Positions 35,966 through 64,000 of a DNA stretch of 64,000 bases are shown piece after piece (the stretch's first letter is position 1; every line of letters starts with the position of its first letter). The notes below the pieces were generated by a model. It did not search any database. It was given only the letters and a program-made list of their open reading frames with translations, and had not been told where the DNA came from. Source of the stretch: Euborellia annulipes. Its lineage: Eukaryota; Arthropoda; Insecta; Dermaptera; Anisolabididae. Location: assembly GCA_023213315.1 (NCBI GenBank), contig JAKCPI010009475.1, forward strand, positions 22,442 through 86,441, given 5' to 3'. The position numbers and the translations under genes were made by a program.

Positions 35966-37443
35966 GTTTTTTTTATTAATTAGGCCTAATTAATATTAAA
36001 ATAAGCAAGTCACTTTTTTATAAAAGTCCATAAAAGGAGATGGTTAGTTCAATCTATTATTTAATTACTATTATAGGGGGAGATCTCTGACGTCTTTTTT
36101 TATCTTTACCAATTCATGATATAAAGATTCTTTATCTTTTGCATAACAATAATTAATATAAATAATAAATAAATAAATGTTATTAAAGTAATAAGATAAA
36201 ATAAAAGTGATAGTTTTTTCATGAATTATTAATTAGAAAAATTGATCTTTATCTTTCACCTTTAATACTATTATAGTAAATTTCACAATTGCAATCACTT
36301 ACAGGTGATCTGTTCAAAGATTCGATATTTGAAAAGCGGTTCTAATTTTGAATTACCTAGATTTTTTAAGGCGTTACCAGTAGTGTAACTAGCTGGGGGC
36401 GAAGGGGGGGGGGGGCGCTAGCCCTTTGGACACCCCTAATACAATTTTTTCCATCCCTGAATGCAAAAAACACATTATTATTCTATTGTTCTTTGGCTTT
36501 CCATAAATCACTCATTTGTGAAAATGTATCTTAACTATTAAAGGCAGCCGAAGTGTTTGTTTTTTTTTTTTTTACCAGACTTCGATAACTGTATTGTTTA
36601 TAATTTCGTTAATTATTAATCAAGAAATGAATAATTTTCGGAAAGCTAAAGATCTATAGGATATCATAAATATATGGTTTTTGCATTTAGGGATGGAAAC
36701 AATTGTATTAGTGTACAGAATTTTAAAAAATTAAGATTTTTCTTAACTTATAGCCGTGTTTTGCACCACTAAATCACCTCCAATTGGCCTGAAACGTTAT
36801 ATTTCTAATGGGGAATAATCAACTAGCTGTTTATCGCCCCACCTGACGTCCTTTATTTAATTAAACGTGTATATTCATCAAAATCTCGACATCGAATTTT
36901 TAACATGATCGCAATACTTTATATATTTCATATATAGGTAAGAGAAAGAAAAAATTTCTTGAAGGGTAATTTAAATAAATTATATTGCTTTGGACAGGAA
37001 TGTGTAAGTGACAGGAGAGGTTTACAATATTGAAAAAAAAAATAATGCTTCATAAAGAATGGAAAAGGAACACAAGTATATCTCTAAACAAAAAAAGGAA
37101 CACAAGTATATCTCTTAAAAATCTATTGATAGAAAAACAGCACCAAATATAAGTGAATTTGTATGAGACTTTCGGAACTACACTCATTATCCTTACTTTA
37201 ATAGAGGAGAATGTTATTTTACTTAGATAATTTGACTTGGTTCATATCGAGATCAACATTTATGAGGGATAAACAAAATGCAATTTTAAAAAACATTCAC
37301 ACTTTTTTCTCATTCACACTCACAAATACACATTCACAGTCTTTTCGGCAACTTAGGCCATATAAGTCTTTACGATAACCGTTATATATCTATTGGGGAG
37401 TTCAAGGCATTTCTATTTAAGCCATTTAGTATCCAAATGGCTT
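35966..37443. other. Repeat-rich intergenic spacer
   Basis: A G-tract element resembling the hAT MITEs begins near 36381 (CAGTAGTGTAACTAGCTGGG), but no matching right end was fixed. A REP-1 end lies at 36865-36950 (CATCAAAATCTCGACATCGA, ATATAGGTAAGAGAAAG). A 22-base direct repeat (GGAACACAAGTATATCTC) occurs at 37067 and 37096. No gene seen. Confidence 0.4.
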
Positions 37444-37530
37444 AAATAAAATCATCGGACTGCCTGGGGTCCGAACCCGCGACGTTTGCTATAGGAGGTA
37501 GGCATGCTACTACTACACCAAGCCCGGGGG
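37444..37530 (-). mobile_element. tRNA-derived SINE head
   Basis: Minus strand: GGGCTTGGTGTAGTAGTAGC and GCGGGTTCGGACCCCAGGC match A- and B-box positions of the SINE at 35770-35965. Confidence 0.55.
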
Positions 37531-37884
37531 CCAATTTTGCTAATTTAAAAATATTCATATTTAAAAGAAATTTTGCTATAAGTGAGAAGTAAATATACCA
37601 AGGGGAAACATATGAACACATGAAAAATTATTATATACACCTGGAAAAAATGTAAATTTTATTGGTTATTGGTTTTGATTTCACTTACCTTAAGTTCATC
37701 TTTTTATAAATTTCTGATTTCAAATACATAATTTAACTCGAGATGTATTGTATAATTTGATAATAGATTATGACAGTAATTTAATTAGAATCAAATTGAA
37801 AAATTGTAAAAAAAATTTACGAGAAAAATAAAGAAAAATGGTGAGCAAAGTTGATGGAATTGCCGCGGAGAAGGAGATCTGAAG

Positions 37885-39298
37885 TAGACATGGGTGATAC
37901 TGTATCAATCTGATATTTTGTATCAGGTAGGAAAAAGTAACAGGTACACATAATGGGTACGAGCAAAAAATATCAGGTATTTAAATACCAAAGTAAAAAT
38001 CAGATAACTTATTTATTAAAAAAAAAATATATATTTTTTCATTTCTGCTCTCTTTCTTAAAGTGAATAAAAGAGAAATAATATATTAGTAATAATTAGAT
38101 TTGTATTTAATTATTATAGGGCCTAGTGAGAAAAGTAGAGTCAAAAATGTAAAAATGATTCGGAATGACGTTCGAAAAGCGCGCCAGAGCTAGCGAAATT
38201 GCCCTGTCAGGAGAGAAGAGACGGGGCGGGGCGGGGCGTCGCGAGTTGAGGGTCGCAAGAGAGAAGGAAAGAGAGAACAGGAGATACGAAAACTGTATCG
38301 GGTAAAGACGCTCTAAAGTGAAAAGCAAGTATTTGATCAATGCGCATGCGCGAGATATCAGATACGAGTGAGAAAGGAATACGCGTCCTGTTCAGGTCCA
38401 GTCGAGTATGCCCGAGTTGTTGATACTCAAATAACAGATACAAAAAGTATATGTTATTTGCTCGGTATTCGTTTCTCACTCGAACCTGATATCTCGCTCG
38501 CGCTTGCGCATTGATCAAATACTTTCTTTTCACTTTAGAGCGTCTTTTCTTTACCCGATACAGTTTTCGTATCTCCTGTTCTCTCATTCCTTCTCTCTTG
38601 CGACCCTCAACTCGCGACGCCCCGCCCCGTCTCTTCTCTCCTGACAGGGCAATTTCGCTAGCTCTGGCGCGCTTTTCGAACGTCATTCCGAATCATTTTT
38701 ACATTTTTGACTCTACTTTTCTCACTAGGCCCTATAATAATTAAATACAAATCTAATTATTACTTATACATTATTTCTCTTTTATTCACTTTAAGAAAGA
38801 GAGCAGAAATGAAAAAAATATATTTTTTTTTAAATAAATAAGTTATCTGATTTTTACTTTGAAACTATTTTTTTTTTTTATATATAAAAACATTAATTAA
38901 GAAAATAAAAATATATGTAACTGTGAAATGAAATACATAATGAATAGAATTAAATTAAATTTCGTTCGCCGGCACAGAAATTTGTTAATTATTTTTCTAA
39001 TGCAGTATATAAATTGACATTTTAAATTTGGAGACATTAAAATGTCAGTTCACTCAGTTTGGAAAACTCTTTAGTAATGAATAATTATGAGTTTGTTCTC
39101 AACACAAGAATAAATAGGGTAGAAAACATTTGAAAAAATGTTAGACACGTTGTCATTGACTTGAATTAATGTAAAGTTAGCGTTGCTGGGTGAAATTTGT
39201 TTCGGGTACAAAAGTATCAGGTAAAAATATCGGGTCAGAACAAGTACCTGTAACAGCTGGTACCTGGTACAGCAAAATCGAGTAATGACCCATGTCTA
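37885..39298. mobile_element. hAT foldback element, 8-bp TSD ATCTGAAG
   Basis: Ends TAGACATGGGT and ACCCATGTCTA. Perfect duplication ATCTGAAG at 37877-37884 and 39299-39306. Inside, two arms of about 395 bp (37990-38384 and 38463-38861) are inverted copies with a loop of about 78 bp; they are GC-rich and include GGGGCGGGGCG. The outer part repeats GGGTACRAGC/AGGTAC motifs. Open frames here are mirror artefacts; no transposase. Confidence 0.82.
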
Positions 39299-39493
39299 AT
39301 CTGAAGGAGATGATTGCAAAAGGCGGTTTTGTCAGGGCGATGTTGCCAAATATCTCTATATAATAAAAATATTAATTTCTATATTATATTCAATATATTA
39401 ATATATTTCTATTAGAGTTAATTAAAATTAATAAATTAAAAGGAAACATATATTTTTTTAAATAAATTTAAAAGCATTATTTAAATAGTTTTA

Positions 39494-41003
39494 GGCCTCG
39501 GGTACGATACGAGCGGTGAGCGGCAGAGCGGTGAGCGGCAAAGCGGTGAGCGGCAAAGCGGCAGGGCGGCAGAGCGGCAGGGGGGTGTATGATATAAGCG
39601 GCAAATTGAATCAGCGAGCGCAATATTCAAATATAAGTGAAAATTCGAGTCGGCTAGAAGCCCTTTTATCTATTCCTATATCTTATTTCAATTAAGCATA
39701 CAATTATTTAAATTTTAAAATCACAAGTATTATATTAATTTTTTTTTTATAATTAATTTTAAGTGAAAATTTATCAAATTTTTTTTTGTATTAGATTTTC
39801 TGTCAAATTTATTAAGTCTCAAATTATTAAAATAAAATTCAATTCTATTTCAAAATATTTGACACTTTATTATCATTTATCATGCAATGAATGAATTTAA
39901 CAAACAAAAAGAAATTAAATATCATGTTTAGAGGGGCCCAGGAAATTCTTTGTATGTGGTAGGTCCTTTCTTATCGAGTTGTAGTAATAAAAATTAAATT
40001 TCAATTTCCAGAGCATTTTAATTTAACTGACAATTCGGCATTTGTTGCAGGTTCTTACTAAAACAATATTTTCAAGAACAAATTATTTCATTTAAGAATT
40101 CTTGCTATTGTTAACACATAAATAATTTGATCTTTAATTAATTGAAGGAAATTGGATGTCACAGCGACTCTTGATGAAGGTGTGTTAATATATATATATA
40201 TAAACACAAAATTATTTTTTAATTTATATATTTATTAGCACTTAACACACAATATATATATTAAAAAAATATTTTGTATTTAGTTATATATATATCAACA
40301 CTCACTTTCATCAAGAGTCGCTGTGACATCCTGTTTTCTTCAATTAATTTAAGAACAAATTATTTTCGTGTTAATTCATATACATTGCCTTCTCATTATA
40401 AATGGGTTGATTTTGTCGAATTCCATCTTCACATCGTTATCATAAGATTATTTAGTAATATTAATGTCATCAAGCACCACACAAGGATAAATCATAAATA
40501 ATCTTTGCAATTTGTGCTATATTTTGACTTCTTTCCTTAAAAAAATATAATAATTTTTTTTTTATGCTTTAAATAATTTGTTTTATTAATTAAATATACA
40601 TACCGCCTTTCTTATTGGTTTAATTCTTGGATTAATAATATATTTACCAACATATTATTCCATATTTCCTTTATGAATTTGTCTGATAGATCAAATGTGT
40701 GTGAAATTTATTGCTTCCATATCGAACTGTCAAAGTAAAAGTAACCTCACTTTTTGGTTAAAGACGGCCATTTTCATGAGCGGCGGCTGGGCGGTGAGCG
40801 AAATTTAATGTCGGGGACGAGCGGCGAGCGGCGAGCGGTGAGCGTCAAAAGTTGCCGCTCTGCCGCTCAGGCTTATCCTAGCCAGCAGCCACCCAAATAC
40901 ATTGAAACCAATACGTACAAAAAAGTTGAGCGAATTCGCTCTGCCGCTCTGCCGCTCTGACGCTGCCGCTCTGCCGCTCACCGCTCGTATCGTACCCGAG
41001 GCC
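39494..41003. mobile_element. PIF/Harbinger-like element with GAGCGG arrays
   Basis: Ends GGCCTCGGGTACGATACGAG and the exact complement, flanked by TTA (39491-39493 and 41004-41006). Subterminal arrays of GAGCGGT/GAGCGGC run inward from both ends, about 80 bp on the left and 40780-40990 on the right. A second inverted repeat (ATGTCACAGCGACTCTTGAT, 40156-40332) is nested inside. No transposase ORF seen. Confidence 0.7.
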
Positions 41004-41422
41004 TTACAGGGATTATTTTTTATCGCCCAAGGTTACTACCATCGTCGTGACGTAATCAGTCACTTCCAGGTTCGATCCTGTTCCAATTAAAATAAATATG
41101 AAATGGCTTCCTGATTTGATTTCAACGTTGAATAATGTGAATTAAAGTTCTTTGTTTTAATTTTTCTTTGACTTAATTAATACAATAAATCTTCAATGCT
41201 ATTTATTATAAAATTCTGATGAAATTTATAAAAAGCTGGAATTTTTTAGGTAAGTGAAAAGATTTTTTATCAAAAAATAATATTCTCCATCTTTATAAAA
41301 CATTTCCATTTTATCCTATTGGTCTTTAGATCAAATTCTTTTTCAAAAGTAAGAAATAGCTATATATTTTATATTCATTTATTCATTATTTACGTCAAGT
41401 AGTAATTATTTAAAAAAAAAAA

Positions 41423-41619
41423 TGGTCTAGTATATAATCACGCTAAAGTGAACGGTTGGGAAAATATTTGGGGGTAAAATTTGTAATTCATATAATGGTT
41501 GTCATGGTAACAAGATATAAATATTTCTCTATCTCAGTGTCTCCTTTCATATGAATTATAAATTTTACTCCTCTAAATCTCCCGAACCGTTTACTTTAGC
41601 ATGATTATGTACTAGACCA
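41423..41619. mobile_element. Palindromic MITE (TGGTCTAGTA ends)
   Basis: TGGTCTAGTATATAATCACG and CATGATTATGTACTAGACCA are complementary ends. The inner arms (CTAAAGTGAACGGTT against AACCGTTTACTTTAG) are also palindromic. About 197 bp. Confidence 0.6.
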
Positions 41620-41869
41620 TTTATGTTTGTAATTAAATTTCGATTATTTTTGTATAGATGAATTTTTACGGAAAACCGCGTAGTTTTCGAGATATTTGCG
41701 AAAAACCATCTTCCCGCTACTTTACCGGATTATTCCCACTAAAGGCCCCGGTACTGGAAGTGCTGACTAGGGTATCTTTCCATCACTAAAATGCAACCTA
41801 TTTCTAAAAATATTTGCCTTCAGAAAACTCTTGCCCATCTTTGTCGCCAGCTGTTGGACTATACGGTAC

Positions 41870-42310
41870 AATCCAATTTCATGTTGTAAAATTTATATTT
41901 GTTACCATGGTAACCATTTCCTATGAAGTACAAGAGTTAAGTGTGCTTCAGAAGATTCAAGGGCAAAATGAGAATATACTTTATAAAGAGCATCTAAAAA
42001 ATGATTGATTTATGAATTTTAAACAAAATCGTTGGAGCGAATTCAGAGAAAATAAAGAAAAAAAAAAAGTACATTAGTAAAGTACTAATACTTTTTGACC
42101 GATTTTGTTCAAAAGCTTTTTTTCACATCCTAGGTGGATGTCTAACTTAAATATAAAATTTCAACCACTTAGCTCAATCCCTTCATGTTTTAAATTTAAC
42201 AATGTCGCAAAAACCAATTTTTTTGATTCAGGGGACCTCAAAACGAGTATGTCCAAAACCAAAATTTTCTCTCTATATATTAATTTTTATAGAGGTAGAG
42301 AGAAAGTAAT
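41870..42310. repeat. REP-1 dispersed repeat, body only
   Basis: GTTACCATGGTAACC, AATCGTTGGAGC, AACTTAAATATAAAATTTCAA, ATTCAGGGGACCTCAAAACG and the GAGAGAAAGTAA end appear in the order of 24840-25530, without the hairpin and without the SINE. Confidence 0.65.
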
Positions 42311-42621
42311 AAACAGGCATGAAGTCGTCTTGATGTCCTTATCTTTCAGACCGTACCATTTTCTCTCTCAAACGTCAATTAAAATGATTTTTATCAGTAC
42401 ATTAAACTTTATTATTATTCTTAATCAAGTTTCGATTATCATACAATACTTGAGATTAAACAAAAGACCTCTAAAAGGTCGTTTTTTTTTTAAATTTCAT
42501 AATATTAAATAAAAATATATGAAAGGGCAATATCATGCATTGATTAAAACACCGGATATTATTATAAATCATAATATTTTTTATCTCGTTAAAAAAAAGA
42601 TTTTATCGATTAATCATTGAG

Positions 42622-42655
42622 TATAAATATTGTATAAACTTGGGATTCACTCAGT
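42622..42655 (+). promoter_or_regulatory. Core promoter of copy C (TATA plus initiator)
   Basis: TATAAAT at 42622-42628 and TCAGT at 42651-42655. The initiator A (42653) is 31 bases from the TATA start and 30 bases before the ATG. Confidence 0.7.
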
Positions 42656-42682
42656 AAGTTGTAAGAAAAGAGAAGTAACAAG

Positions 42683-51154
<8,472 letters not shown>

Positions 51155-51328
51155 GGACAAAGAAAAGAAAGCGCTCTAGGCCTTTTTGTAAATATATTCA
51201 GTCAATTTTTGCATGTACTTAAAAAATACTATTCCTGTGATAAAGTAGTTTTCTAATTTTTCTTCTATTTTAATATAAAGATGAATTTTATAAATTTTTT
51301 ATAATATTTCTAAACCAAAACGTTTATT

Positions 51329-51334
51329 AATAAA
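51329..51334 (+). terminator. Polyadenylation signal of copy C
   Basis: AATAAA 175 bases after the stop codon, in the last conserved stretch shared with copy B. Confidence 0.6.
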
Positions 51335-51580
51335 GATAGAGATGGATAACTAAAATGATTCTTACATTGTACGACCTTTTTATACCTTTCTGTTGTTTTC
51401 CTAATCAGTAATCCACTTAAGTAAATATGCATTTCATTTCACATATTTACCACAAATTAAAAATCATCTTTATATATTTTCTGATAATTATAAGATCTTT
51501 TCATATTATCTATTCACGTAGACCTTTTGCTATTTATATCATTTTTATATCTCAATCATACCCTAAGCACCTCTTATATA

Positions 51581-51830
51581 TGGACCATTTATTTTGAAAG
51601 TGGTGTAAGTCCATTAAAAAAAATAATGAGATATCACCTAATTTATGCTTAAATTAATGTAAATTTTCTATGTGTAACTAGCTAGTGGTAAATTTCTTAA
51701 AAAATTCCCATGTTTTGTACAATTGAAAATTGATCGGTAAAAAGATTTTTTAAATAACAGATATGTTAACCTTTTATTTTCTGGAAACAATAGAAAATGG
51801 ACATACACCACTTTCAAAATAAACGGTGTA
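51581..51830. mobile_element. TA-flanked MITE, short relative of 44491-45524
   Basis: TGGACCATTTATTTTGAAAG and the inverted TTTCAAAATAAACGGTG ends, with GTGGTGTAAGTCCA and its complement inside. Confidence 0.65.
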
Positions 51831-52256
51831 TATAGAAAGAACCTAAAAGAATTAGAATGTTTACCGATCATTTTAATATAATAAAAGAAATTTAAGTTTA
51901 AGTAGTAATCCTCTGCAAACTAATTTTTTAAACATTTTGATTTTTCATATCATTATTATCAACTAGGTAGAGAGAGCTTTTTTTTGAAAATGAATTGGTG
52001 GTATGCATGTGACTAATTTAATTATATTTATATTTTATTCAAGTTTATTAATTAATTAATTTAAAATGTAATAATTCGTTATTTAATGATTTAATATTGC
52101 TCTCTTTAATTTAAAATAAATAAAATATATTTCTGCATGCCTTTATCTAATTGTGTTCATTTTTCCGTGCTCTGTCGCTTTTTTACTTAACAGAGATTAT
52201 ATATATATATAAAATTGCACGAGTCAATATAATTAAATTAGTCACATGGATTTGTT

Positions 52257-52646
52257 ACGCCGAATCGACGGAATTGCTTATTTCATGAAATTTTTCTGTT
52301 TTCTTGAATTCGGCAAGCCCTCTGCCGAGTTCACAAATTAGAAATTATTTTTTCTTAGTTTTTTTTTTGCCCATTTCACGAAAAAAGCAGCAATTTGCTT
52401 TTTCGTGTTTTTCATTTCTCGATTATATTTATCACCTAAAGAAACTTATACAATGCATTCTTGGTTGAGATAATTAGGATAATTAATAAAATAAGGTAAA
52501 ATTAATTAAAACTTATTTTGTTGCCGAATTCGCGAGACATAAAATTGCCTAATACGTGAACTTGGCAGAGGGCTTGACGAATTCACCAAAACGGTAAAAT
52601 TTTGCCGATTTCATGAAATAAGCAATTTCTTCAATTCGGTGTAGCA
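52257..52646. repeat. Palindromic element (CCGAAT..GCTTATTTCATGAAAT)
   Basis: CGCCGAATCGACGGAATTGC and GCTTATTTCATGAAAT on the left are complemented by ATTTCATGAAATAAGCAATT and AATTCGGTGTAGC on the right. A degenerate second palindrome follows directly. Confidence 0.55.
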
Positions 52647-52654
52647 CATACCAT

Positions 52655-52860
52655 CAAGAGAAAGATATTGGACAACCCCCTCCTTCTACCTGATTAGAGC
52701 TTTTGAGGTATGATATAGGGGTAACTAGGCAGATACAACAGATACACGGTGTACCTGTTGCATCTGCCTAGTTACGGCCCTGTATACATACCTCAAAAGG
52801 CTCTAAATTCAGGTAGAAGTGAGGGGGTTGTCCAATATCTTTTCTCTTGATGGTACATGC
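52655..52860. repeat. Palindromic MITE (ACCATCAAGAGAAAGATATTGG ends)
   Basis: CCATCAAGAGAAAGATATTG and CAATATCTTTTCTCTTGATG are complementary ends. An inner palindrome (GTAACTAGGCAGATACAACA against TGTTGCATCTGCCTAGTTAC) has its centre near 52755. Confidence 0.6.
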
Positions 52861-53136
52861 ATACCACACATCAGAAAAAAATGTAATTTTTTAACCAACG
52901 CACATAGGAGTATTTGACGTAAAAACCCGATCAAAATAGAAAAACTCAAAGTTTACCTAATGCTACCCAAAATGGATGTTTCTTCATCTACTATAACCGG
53001 CTTATTGGAATCCAGCCCCTCCGACCCTTCCGGGTCGGCTATCTGGTCACAATGACAGTCGGAACCCAGTCATTGTTTTAACTGCTTGTCTTGTTTTTAG
53101 GCGCTCTTATTTTCGTTACTCAGTTTTTTGTGCAAA

Positions 53137-53678
53137 ATGTCTTCATGCGGCGGTCAACAGAAAAAAAACGACTTGAATGTGGAAATTGAAGGTATGCTCT
53201 CTATATTACAGTATATTTGATTCAGTTTAAACGTAATTATCACTGTTTTTTATCAATATCAAAAGTCGCTTTTTTTGAACATTTTTTTAAAGAAAATTTC
53301 AGACAAATTAGTGTTTTTGTTTATGTGTCGCGGCTTGTCGCCTCAAACTTTTTATATGGGCATAAAGTTTAGTCTTTTAGGATGTAGAAACAAGAAAAAC
53401 ATTTCACCCCGACTCACCCCATATTTTTTTATTAGACTTTAAAGTGAACGAGGGAACAGAATCATTAAATCGATTTAGTATAATTTTAGTTTTCTTTTGT
53501 TATAGATCCTTTGGGAAGAGTTAAAAAAATTACCAGAATGGAGTTATATGATATTTTGAAAGAGTTCAAAGGGAAAAAAAATAGAAGAAAAAATGAATTT
53601 GATGGAAGAAAGATTCATTCAACTAACTTCATGTCCTCCCGAAGAACGGAGTCCCTCGTTCACGTTAAAATACTATAA
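53137..53678 (+). CDS. Hypothetical two-exon small ORF inside the foldback element
   Basis: Not recognised. Exon 53137-53191 begins ATG (MSSCGGQQKKNDLNVEIE). The donor GTATGC and acceptor TTATAG join it in frame to 53506-53678 (DPLGRVKKITRMELYDILKE onward), giving 75 residues, lysine-rich, ending TAA. A TCAGT initiator-like motif lies about 18 bases before the ATG (ACTCAGTTTT). The first exon is in the palindrome arm. Its mirror copy in the right arm has ATG changed to ATA. The second exon is mostly in the unique centre. It could be a captured host exon pair or chance. Confidence 0.3.
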
Positions 53679-54108
53679 AAAAATATGGGGTAAGATGGGG
53701 GGATATATTTTTCTTGTTTCTACATCCTAAAGGACTGAACTTTATGCCCAGATAAAAAGTTTGAGGCGACAAGCCGCGACACATAAACAAAAACACTAAT
53801 TTGTCTGAAATTTTCTTTAAAAAAAACGTACAAAAAAGCGACTTTTGATATTTATAAAAAACAGTGATAATTACGTTTAAACTGAATCAAATATACTGTA
53901 ATATAGAGAGCATACCTTCAATTTCCACATTCAAGTCGTTTTTTTTCTGTTGACCACCACATGAAGATATTTTGCACAAAAAACTGACTAACGAAAATGA
54001 GAGCGCCTAGAACCAAGACAAGCAGTTGACACAATGGCTGGGTTCCGAGTGATGTTATGACCAGGAAGCCGAACCGGAAGGGTCAGGGGGGGGGGACTGG
54101 ATTACTAT

Positions 54109-54396
54109 CAAGGACGGATACAAGGGGGGTGTAAAGGGGGTAATAACCCCCCTCCACGAGATTTGAAAAAAAAAACTTTTTTTCGAAAAAAATTTTATTT
54201 TTAATGTAAAATTTTAAAAATTAATACCTAAAAATTTGATTTGTACGCGTATTTATATTCTTATATAAGGAAAATAATAAATAATTGGCCAGAATGCGCC
54301 TTTAAATTTTCCGAAATTAAGAAAAAATTGCGTTGTGCGACCAGTCACGCCAGGTTACCCCCCCCCTCCCGAGAAACACCTCTGGATCCGTCCTTG
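54109..54396. mobile_element. hAT-type MITE nested in the foldback element
   Basis: Ends CAAGGACGGATACAAGGG and CTCTGGATCCGTCCTTG. Octamers ATTACTAT (54101-54108) and ATTCCAAT (54397-54404) match at 6 of 8. The undisturbed left arm reads ATTGGAATCC, confirming the insertion site. Family of 8765-9030. Confidence 0.7.
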
Positions 54397-54491
54397 ATTC
54401 CAATAAACCGGTTATAGTAGATAAAGAACAATCCATTTTGAGTTTTTCTATTTTGATCGGGTTTTTACCTCAAATACTCCTATGTGCAACG

Positions 54492-55160
54492 TTCAAAGAT
54501 TGTATGTGAGCCAGTCAAACATTTTACGTAAATTTGGGACATCTGTTTGTGTTTTTAATTGGGCAAAAATTACGCCCCAAAGTTTTTGAAGAGCATTTTC
54601 CTTATCCCTTCACAAATTATCCTAGTATGCAGTATTACTACATAGGTGTTGTACTCAGAAATTTATAATTGGTTGGAGGGTTCAGGACCTACTACTACTC
54701 CCCCACTCACTATGATGTAATCTCTTGCGGCTCATAAAGAGAACAAGAAGTTCTCAGGGCTTTTAATAAATTTTCTTTATATGAAAATAAGAACAGGCAG
54801 AAGGTTTGATACAATCACTAAATATCTTTGTGGTTTGAAATTTACAAACTGCTCCTTTTCAACTGTAGTTTCTTCCATTTTTCGTGTTTCGGGTACATTT
54901 AATTCAATTATAGGCCTATACATTTTACGAGTAAAAAATTATTCACAAGAAATAACCATATTTTGGAGTGGCGTAACTATATTTTTAGGCCCATAAGTAA
55001 ATTTTAACTACGGGTCTCCTACAAACATTTTTTTTGATTTGATATTTTAATATTTCTAAAAACTCTACATAGAATATGCATTATTATTATTATTATGAAG
55101 TAGATGATTTTTTTCTTTTTTTTTTATCAATCAAAACAATTTAAAAATTTTGAGATTTAT
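54492..55160. other. Intergenic sequence upstream of copy D
   Basis: No gene or complete element resolved. Short microsatellite ATT repeats near 55080-55095. Homology with the copy A upstream region begins near 55170 and continues to the start codon. Confidence 0.4.
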
Positions 55161-55264
55161 TTTCAAAAATAACTCCTCAGAATATCATTTCTTTTAAACA
55201 TGATCAGATCACTTGAAATTATCTTAATTATCTTTAAGAAGAATGATTAAATTTTTCACCCATC

Positions 55265-55272
55265 TATATAAA
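55265..55272 (+). promoter_or_regulatory. TATA box of copy D
   Basis: TATATAAA 46 bases before the end of the 5' flank and 53 bases before the ATG, in sequence homologous to the copy A promoter. Confidence 0.6.
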
Positions 55273-55317
55273 TAAATCCGAATTTATTTATAGATATATA
55301 TATACACTCTTCTTACT

Positions 55318-64000
<8,683 letters not shown>

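Larger units (their letters stand above)
52901..54486. mobile_element. Foldback element with 5-bp TSD CAACG (possibly Transib-like)
   Basis: Ends CACATAGGAGTATTTGA and TCAAATACTCCTATGTG. Flanking CAACG at 52896-52900 and 54487-54491. Arms 52901-53455 and 53652-54486 are inverted copies (the right arm includes a nested hAT MITE) around a unique centre of about 200 bp. CAC-start and a 5-bp duplication fit Transib, but the heptamer CACATAG is not canonical. Confidence 0.65.

Noticed and set aside
38107..38744. Long open frames on both strands (up to about 160 codons)
   Set aside because: They are mirror images within the inverted arms of a hAT foldback element, with no domain or codon signal.
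40274..40501. 75-codon frame in the Harbinger-like element as transposase
   Set aside because: It starts in a nested palindrome and shows no transposase motif.

Overview
The window is AT-rich, intron-dense animal DNA. Spliced genes with GT-AG introns, TATA plus TCAGT-type core promoters, an SR-protein RRM and many short DNA transposons suggest an invertebrate, probably an arthropod. That placement is an inference; the species cannot be read from the sequence.

Layout. At 2.7-3.0 kb, on the minus strand, are the first two coding exons of an SRSF3/SRSF7-type splicing factor. The rest is dominated by four copies of one 17-exon gene for a secreted or lysosomal family-31 alpha-glucosidase (acid alpha-glucosidase / maltase type: signal peptide, trefoil domain, GH31 barrel). 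Copies A (5866-23320) and B (27339-34523) are on the minus strand. Copies C (42683-51154) and D (55318 to the window end) are on the plus strand. The order is mirror-symmetric, A-B | C-D. The inner pair B/C is almost identical, introns included, while the outer pair A/D is clearly diverged. A, B and C each splice to an intact 910-residue product. D carries substitutions at conserved sites, and its last 560 bases have five 1-base indels and a switch to B/C-like sequence.

Introns and intergenic spaces are packed with mobile elements. Comparing paralogous introns gives empty sites for several, so their ends and target duplications can be read directly. They include: an apparently intact RTE-type LINE (15193-19519) whose two ORFs share one frame, separated by a single stop codon; a Transib-like element (28557-29874) whose ends are the RAG heptamer CACAGTG, flanked by CGTCG; a Helitron-like insertion (47330-49150) carrying a C-tract minisatellite; a foldback element (52901-54486) with a small spliced ORF; hAT, PIF/Harbinger and Tc1/mariner-type MITEs; tRNA-derived SINEs; and a dispersed hairpin repeat, one copy of which was split by the LINE.

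The host genes serve two roles: RNA splicing (SR protein), and alpha-1,4/1,6-glucan or maltose hydrolysis in lysosome or gut (GH31 cluster). The cluster looks like a dosage or specialisation expansion with homogenisation across an inverted repeat.
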